A DNA stretch of 19,329 nucleotides from DATKYV01 sp035528275. Lineage in GTDB: Bacteria; Acidobacteriota; Terriglobia; UBA7540. Position 1 is the stretch's first letter, and each line of letters begins with the position of its first letter. Shown here in pieces: positions 15,385-19,329 of the stretch. The DNA is taken from NCBI GenBank assembly GCA_035528275.1, contig DATKYV010000049.1:1-19329 (forward strand), given 5' to 3'. Below the pieces are notes generated by a model. It saw only the letters and a list, made by a program, of their open reading frames with translations, was not told where the DNA came from and ran no database searches. A program made the translations under genes and the position numbers.

Positions 15385-16296
15385 TCACGCCTTCGGATGT
15401 GTCTTATCGTAGACCTCCATCAATTGCTTGATCGAAACCTGAGTGTACTTCTGCGTGGTGGCCAGGCTCTCGTGGCCGAGCATTTCCTGGATAGCGCGCA
15501 AATCGGCGCCCTCGGCCAGCAGGTGCGAGGCGAAAGCGTGCCGCAGCGAGTGGGGGCTGATCCGAACGTTGGGCCCGAATTTTCGAACGCACTTCTTCAC
15601 CAGCCGGTCGACGGACCGCGTGGTGAGCCGCCGGCCGCGGGCGTTCAAAAACAGGGCGGCGCTTCCCGTTCTCTTCTCCCCCAAGATTTTCTCCCGCACC
15701 GCCAGGTATTCGGTGATCGCCTGCCGCGCCTTGGAGCCGAAGGGGACGATGCGCTCTTTGCGGCCCTTGCCGCGCACCAGCACCATGCCCTCGCCGAAAT
15801 TCACATGGCGAAGGTCAAGCCCCACGAGCTCGCTGACGCGCAGCCCGGAAGCGTAAAGCAGTTCCAGGATGGCACGATCGCGCGCCAGCATCGGCTGCCC
15901 TTCCCGTGCCGCCTTGCCCATCTGATCGAGGAAGTTGTTCATTTCCTCTTCGGTGAGGATGCGGGGCAGGGCGCGGGTCACCTTGGGCGTGGAGACGCCG
16001 GAAGCGGGATTAGCGGCGAGAAGGCCCTCGCGGCTGAGAAACTTGAAGAAAGCGCGGACGGCGGAAAGCTTGCGGGCGATGGACGACTTCTTGTTTTCCT
16101 TTTCCAGCAGGAACGCCAGGAACCCGCGGATGCGCAGCCCGTCGACGGAGGCAAGTGCTATCGGCGCCTTCGCTTTGCCGCCCGCCAGGAAGTCCCGGAA
16201 CTGCACGAGGTCGCTGCGGTAGTTGCGGATGGTATGCGGCGAAGCGTTTCGCTCGTACTGCAGGTAACGGATGTATCGATCGATGAATTCGTCCAT
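15385..16296 (-). CDS. xerC: Tyrosine recombinase XerC
   Basis: XerC-type recombinases resolve chromosome dimers at dif together with a partner. The 303-residue protein has an N-terminal SAM-like core-binding domain (about 1-90, with NASPHTIRNYRSDL) and a catalytic domain containing all expected residues: R153 (ASGLRVSELVGL), K177, H249 and R252 (PHSLRHAFA), H275 (LGHESLATTQKY) and the nucleophile Y284. Length fits XerC/XerD. Its place after topA and trmFO matches a gene order seen in several phyla and supports the housekeeping Xer role over a phage integrase. The ribosome-binding site is weak, and the 64-bp gap to trmFO is filled by heptad repeats. Confidence 0.92.
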   Translation of the reverse strand: MDEFIDRYIRYLQYERNASPHTIRNYRSDLVQFRDFLAGGKAKAPIALASVDGLRIRGFLAFLLEKENKKSSIARKLSAVRAFFKFLSREGLLAANPASGVSTPKVTRALPRILTEEEMNNFLDQMGKAAREGQPMLARDRAILELLYASGLRVSELVGLDLRHVNFGEGMVLVRGKGRKERIVPFGSKARQAITEYLAVREKILGEKRTGSAALFLNARGRRLTTRSVDRLVKKCVRKFGPNVRISPHSLRHAFASHLLAEGADLRAIQEMLGHESLATTQKYTQVSIKQLMEVYDKTHPKA

Positions 16297-16307
16297 AAAG
16301 ACTGTCC

Positions 16308-16363
16308 GTGGTCAGTCGTCAGTTGTCAGTGGTCAGTGGTCAGTAGTCAGTGGCCGGTGATCA
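16308..16363. repeat. Heptanucleotide repeat array 4 (GTNGTCA type), containing the trmFO stop codon
   Basis: Eight 7-bp units with consensus GT(G/T/A/C)GTCA in exact phase fill almost the whole trmFO-xerC gap. The last unit (GTGATCA) provides the TGA stop codon of trmFO on the minus strand (16363-16361). Its complement matches the AACTGAC units inside the giant protein gene. Confidence 0.9.
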
Positions 16364-17728
16364 GATGTTTGTGGCCAATCGCTCAAATGATTTCCAGCCA
16401 CGGACCATGGACATTCGTCCTTCAAGCCAACTCCCAAGATCGCCGAGCGCGCGCTCGCACTGCCGCTCGCGGCGCGCCCGGCGGTCGCGCGCGATGCTTT
16501 TCGGCAGGCCATCGAGCGGCGGCAGCAAATCAAAAGAAATGTTGGCCGGCTGATAATTTCGTGGCTCGGCGTGGGTGATGTAGTGAACCAGCGAACCCAG
16601 CGCCGTAGCCCGCGGCGGAGGCGCAAACGCCTCGTCCCGGACGCGTTGCGCCATGGCCAGCCCCGCCAGGAATCCTGTGCCCATGCACTCCACGTATCCT
16701 TCCACGCCCGAGAGTTGCCCGGCGATGAAAACCTCAGGCGCCGAGCGCAGACTCAAATCGGGCGAGAGAACCTTGGGAGCGTTGATGTACGTGTTGCGAT
16801 GGATCTGGCCGAGGCGGAGAAACTCCGCGTTCTCCAGGCCGGGAATCAACCGCAGGACGCGCTTCTGCACGGGAAACTTTAAATGATTTTGAAAACCCAC
16901 CAGGTTGTAGCTCGAGAAGCGCAGGTTTTCGGCGCGAAGCTGCACGACGGCGAAAGGCCGTTTTCCGGTGCGCGGGTCGGCAAGCCCCACGGGCCGCATG
17001 GGGCCAAAGCGCAACGTGTCGTATCCCCGGCGGGCGAGGACTTCGATGGGCAAACAAGCTTCGAAGTAATTGACGTCCTCAAACTCGTGCGCGCGAACGG
17101 TCTCGGCGCTCATCAGGGCGTCGTGGAAAGCCCGGTACTCGTCTTCGGTCATCGGGCAGTTCAGGTAGTCCTCGCCGCCCTTGCCGTATCGCGAGGCGCG
17201 AAAGATGCGCTGCATGTCGAGCGTTTCCGCGTCCACGATGGGGCTGATGGAGTCGTAGAAGGCGAGATTCTCCGACCCCGTCAGTTCCTGGAGCCGTGTG
17301 GCAAGAGATTCCGAAGTCAGCGGCCCGGAGGCGATCAGCACCGGCGTGCCGGCGGGAACTTCGCAGAACTCTTCGCGGCGGACTTCGATGAGCGGATGTT
17401 CCTCGATCGTCGCCGTCACCGCCTGCGCGAAGCGCTCGCGATCCACGGCCAGCGCCGCGCCGCCCGGCACCGCGCACTCGCCGGCGCAACGGAGCAGCAG
17501 CGACCCGGCGCGCCGCAACTCTTCTTTGAGCAGCCAGGAGGCCGCCCCCGGCGCGTTCGACTTGAGCGAGTTGCTGCAGACCAATTCAGCCAGGTGCTCG
17601 GTCTTGTGAGCGGGAGTCTGGCGCGCGGGGCGCATCTCGTAGAGCATGACGGGAATCCCGCGTTCGGCAAGCTGCCATGCCGCCTCGCTTCCCGCCAGTC
17701 CCCCGCCGGCGATGGCCACCGGTTTCAT
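16361..17728 (-). CDS. trmFO: Methylenetetrahydrofolate-tRNA-(uracil-5-)-methyltransferase TrmFO
   Basis: TrmFO makes 5-methyluridine at tRNA position 54 using methylenetetrahydrofolate as carbon donor and FAD as reductant. The 455-residue protein begins MKPVAIAGGGLAGSEAAW, the FAD-binding Rossmann loop, followed by LYEMRP and C51-SNSLKSN; the second conserved cysteine is C225 in EACLPIEVLARRGYDTLRFGPMRPVGL. These match the two cysteines studied in the Bacillus enzyme. The frame is open upstream, but ATG 17728 places the FAD loop correctly and has AGGGGG 8 bp before it. An extended -10 promoter lies just upstream. Its stop codon lies in a heptad repeat. Confidence 0.95.
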   Translation of the reverse strand: MKPVAIAGGGLAGSEAAWQLAERGIPVMLYEMRPARQTPAHKTEHLAELVCSNSLKSNAPGAASWLLKEELRRAGSLLLRCAGECAVPGGAALAVDRERFAQAVTATIEEHPLIEVRREEFCEVPAGTPVLIASGPLTSESLATRLQELTGSENLAFYDSISPIVDAETLDMQRIFRASRYGKGGEDYLNCPMTEDEYRAFHDALMSAETVRAHEFEDVNYFEACLPIEVLARRGYDTLRFGPMRPVGLADPRTGKRPFAVVQLRAENLRFSSYNLVGFQNHLKFPVQKRVLRLIPGLENAEFLRLGQIHRNTYINAPKVLSPDLSLRSAPEVFIAGQLSGVEGYVECMGTGFLAGLAMAQRVRDEAFAPPPRATALGSLVHYITHAEPRNYQPANISFDLLPPLDGLPKSIARDRRARRERQCERALGDLGSWLEGRMSMVRGWKSFERLATNI

Positions 17729-17749
17729 TTCAAGAGCCCCCTGAGCGGC

Positions 17750-17758
17750 ATTATAGCA
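17750..17758 (-). promoter_or_regulatory. Extended -10 promoter of trmFO
   Basis: The minus strand reads TGCTATAAT, an extended -10 (TGnTATAAT) with a perfect core, 21 bp before the trmFO start codon. No good -35 is present, as is common for extended -10 promoters. The leader would be about 15 nt and would include the AGGGGG ribosome-binding site. Confidence 0.6.
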
Positions 17759-17786
17759 GCCGGGCGGTGGTTTTCCCCCGCCCAGG

Positions 17787-17828
17787 AATGGGTTCGTTTG
17801 GTCCAAAAATGGCTTCGTTTGGGGGTCG
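17787..17828. repeat. Two 21-bp direct repeats (AATGGNTTCGTTTGG core)
   Basis: Units 17787-17807 and 17808-17828 share AATGG(G/C)TTCGTTTGG. ATGGCTTCGTTT returns at 17875-17886, and the first unit's TGGGTTCGTT (17789-17798) has a perfect inverted copy AACGAACCCA at 17837-17846. Confidence 0.7.
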
Positions 17829-17928
17829 CTTTGAAGAACGAACCCAAGCCCGATCCTTTGTTTTCCATAACTTGATGGCTTCGTTTTTGCATTTTAACAT
17901 CTTTTGTTGTTTGCACCCTCTCATGTAT

Positions 17929-17954
17929 CGCAAGGTCCGCTCTGTGACCTTGCG
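17929..17954. repeat. Hairpin 1 of a three-hairpin cluster
   Basis: CGCAAGGTC, an 8-bp loop and GACCTTGCG form a perfect 9-bp stem in the topA-trmFO gap. Confidence 0.75.
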
Positions 17955-17990
17955 GCTTTGCGAAGGGGCCCGATTTCGCCAAGGAGCCGC
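17952..17990. repeat. Hairpin 2 of a three-hairpin cluster
   Basis: GCGGCT (17952-17957) pairs with AGCCGC (17985-17990), with further imperfect pairing of TGCGA with TCGCC-A inside. It overlaps the foot of hairpins 1 and 3 by three bases each. Confidence 0.5.
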
Positions 17991-18013
17991 AATGCTGGAA
18001 GGCGAGCATTGCG
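17988..18013. repeat. Hairpin 3 of a three-hairpin cluster
   Basis: CGCAATGCT, an 8-bp loop and AGCATTGCG form a perfect 9-bp stem, identical in stem and loop length to hairpin 1. Confidence 0.75.
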
Positions 18014-18104
18014 CTACAAATCTCGGAGACTCGCCCTGTGTTTTCATATACATAGCGGCTTTGTTTTGGGGTTTTCGTGCAATTCGCTGTTTTCGTCCAC
18101 CGCC

Positions 18105-18131
18105 ACCGCAGAGACGCAGAGGGCGCAGAGA
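18105..18131. repeat. 9-bp tandem repeat (NCGCAGAGR type)
   Basis: Three successive units ACCGCAGAG, ACGCAGAGG and GCGCAGAGA, a short degenerate repeat directly before the heptad array. Confidence 0.65.
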
Positions 18132-18137
18132 AGATCT

Positions 18138-18172
18138 GCCTCCTGACTCCTGTCTTCTGACTCCTGTTTCCA
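18138..18172. repeat. Heptanucleotide repeat array 5 (GACTCCT type)
   Basis: Five 7-bp units (GCCTCCT, GACTCCT, GTCTTCT, GACTCCT, GTTTCCA) in strict phase, about 75 bp beyond the topA stop codon. GACTCCT is also the first unit of array 2 before galK. Confidence 0.75.
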
Positions 18173-18245
18173 TCCACTCCCACCCTATCACGCCACGTTG
18201 AGACCATGGCGAACAGTGAGAAACTTGAGACACTTTATTGGGGGG

Positions 18246-19329
18246 CTAAACGACGGCGTGTTCGTACTTGCAGGATTCGTTCGGGCAGTAGCGCGTGGGG
18301 CCGGATTTCTTGGAAGTCTTCTCGAGCAGGATGGGCGAGCCGCAATCCGGGCAGGGTTCGGCGACGGGCTTATCCCAGGCGGTGAATTTGCATTCCGGGT
18401 AGCGGCTGCATCCGTAAAACGTCTTGCGGCGCTTGGTGCGGCGCACAACGATTTCCCCGGTGCAACCCTTTTCCGGGCAGGGAATTCCCAGCGTCTCGCG
18501 CTTGACGTACTTGCAGGTGGGATAGTTGCTGCATGCGGTGAACTGCCCGTAACGGCCGTGTTTGATGACCAGGTGGTTGCCGCACTCGGGGCACTTTTCG
18601 TCGAGCAGCGTATCCACCACGGCGGTGGCCGCGCCTTCTTTCATCACGATCTTTTTGGTATTTCGACACTCGGGGTAACCGGTGCAAGCCAGGAAATACC
18701 CGAAGCGGCCGCGCTTCACGGCCATGGGCTTTCCGCACTTCTCGCAATCCTGGGCGGGAACTTCCGGCGCCGGCGGGCCTCCGCCATTCTCCCTGGCGAG
18801 GTGCGGCGGCAGGTCGCGCGTGCCGTCGCACTCCGGGTAACCGGTGCAGGCGAGGAACCTGCCGTTGCGCCCCAGGCGGATGACCATGGGTTTCCCGCAC
18901 TTCGCGCATTTCTCCTCGGTAGGGATGCCCTCGCCCTTCACGTTGTGCATTTCCCGCTGGGCCACTTCCAAATCTTTCTTGAACTTTCCGTAGAACTCCT
19001 CGAGGGCGCTGGTCCAGGAGAGCTTTCCTTCCTCTACTTCGTCGAGCTCTTCCTCCATGCGCGCCGTGTAAGCCACGTCAAAGATGTCGCTGAAGTTCTT
19101 GACCAGAAGCTCCGCCACGACCATTCCCAAGTCGGTGGGATAGAAGCGCCCCTGCTGCTTGTGCACATACTCGCGGTTCTGGATGACGGAGAGAATCTGG
19201 GCGTAGGTGGACGGCCGGCCGATTCCCTTCTCTTCCAGAGCTTTCACCAGCGTGGCCTCGTTGAAGCGCGGCGGCGGCTCGGTGAAGTGCTGTTCGGGCG
19301 TGACTTTGCGCGTGTGCAGCGCTTCCCCC
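18246..19329 (-). CDS. topA: DNA topoisomerase I, C-terminal part
   Basis: Type IA topoisomerase that relaxes negative supercoils. About 360 codons are present; the gene continues past the right edge, so the catalytic Tyr is outside. The first residues in the window read HTRKVTPEQHFTEPPPRFNEATLVKALEEKGIGRPSTYA, the conserved segment late in the core of bacterial TopA, followed by GRFYPTDLGMVVAELLVKNF. The C-terminal tail has four clear zinc-ribbon repeats (three CxxCG-x(n)-ACTGYPEC-like units and one CPEKGC-x(n)-GCSRYPEC unit) and a fifth divergent one (CPDCG-x(n)-CPNESC), which bind single-stranded DNA in this family. It ends TAG at 18248-18246. An apparent start at 19247 is only an internal GTG codon. 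Confidence 0.95.
   Translation of the reverse strand, partial: GEALHTRKVTPEQHFTEPPPRFNEATLVKALEEKGIGRPSTYAQILSVIQNREYVHKQQGRFYPTDLGMVVAELLVKNFSDIFDVAYTARMEEELDEVEEGKLSWTSALEEFYGKFKKDLEVAQREMHNVKGEGIPTEEKCAKCGKPMVIRLGRNGRFLACTGYPECDGTRDLPPHLARENGGGPPAPEVPAQDCEKCGKPMAVKRGRFGYFLACTGYPECRNTKKIVMKEGAATAVVDTLLDEKCPECGNHLVIKHGRYGQFTACSNYPTCKYVKRETLGIPCPEKGCTGEIVVRRTKRRKTFYGCSRYPECKFTAWDKPVAEPCPDCGSPILLEKTSKKSGPTRYCPNESCKYEHAVV

Larger units (their letters stand above)
17729..18245. other. Repeat-rich intergenic region between topA and trmFO
   Basis: This 517-bp gap holds the trmFO promoter near one end, a pair of 21-bp direct repeats, three successive hairpins, a 9-bp tandem repeat and a heptad array, listed separately. 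Two minus-strand frames of 160 codons run through it but are built from the repeats, lack recognisable domains and overlap one another, so I do not call a gene. The rest (about 18014-18100) is unremarkable AT-richer sequence. Confidence 0.7.

Noticed and set aside
15397..16578. A 393-codon plus-strand open frame opposite xerC and the end of trmFO
   Set aside because: It is antisense to xerC with all catalytic residues intact on the minus strand, and it runs through the heptad array.
17725..18233. Two overlapping 160-codon minus-strand frames in the topA-trmFO gap
   Set aside because: They are composed of intergenic repeats, overlap each other and trmFO's promoter, and show no domain.

Overview
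This 19.3 kb window looks like chromosomal DNA from a GC-rich Gram-negative bacterium, most likely a member of the Acidobacteriota (Terriglobia-like). That assignment is an inference. It rests on a 1451-residue secreted protein combining SBBP-type beta-propeller repeats with choice-of-anchor-D domains and a C-terminal Ig-like domain that carries a membrane hairpin, on futalosine-pathway menaquinone genes, on topA, trmFO and xerC in a row, and on intergenic DNA full of short degenerate repeats. No rRNA, tRNA, CRISPR array, insertion sequence or prophage is visible.

Left part (1-4572): the first 60 codons of a CoA-binding protein of the ADP-forming acyl-CoA synthetase superfamily leave the window on the minus strand. 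Divergent from it are an MFS transporter, an exported PIG-L-family deacetylase behind its own promoter, and a small zinc-ribbon membrane protein of unknown function. Middle-left (4573-8767, minus strand): a compact galactose operon, transcribed right to left, encodes an SGLT-type sodium:sugar symporter, a 69-residue two-helix membrane protein, GalT and GalK. It couples uptake of a sugar, probably galactose, to the first two Leloir steps. The small gene ends in an ATGA overlap with galT and looks like a symporter accessory subunit.

Middle (8879-13234, minus strand): the giant secreted repeat protein. Right part (13340-19329, all minus strand): transcribed in the order topA (C-terminal part), trmFO, xerC, mqnA, mqnC. 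These cover DNA supercoiling, tRNA U54 methylation, chromosome dimer resolution and two steps of futalosine menaquinone synthesis. Good promoter candidates precede mqnA (TTGACA, 16 bp, TAAGAT) and trmFO (extended -10).

The most unusual signal is a family of degenerate heptanucleotide (7-bp period) repeats. Five arrays lie in intergenic DNA, mostly directly after stop codons (near 4572, at the galK stop, after xerC, containing the trmFO stop, and after topA). Four further arrays lie in frame inside the N-terminal domain of the giant secreted protein, where they encode low-complexity loops between conserved segments. The 517-bp topA-trmFO gap is a mosaic of other short repeats and three consecutive hairpins.
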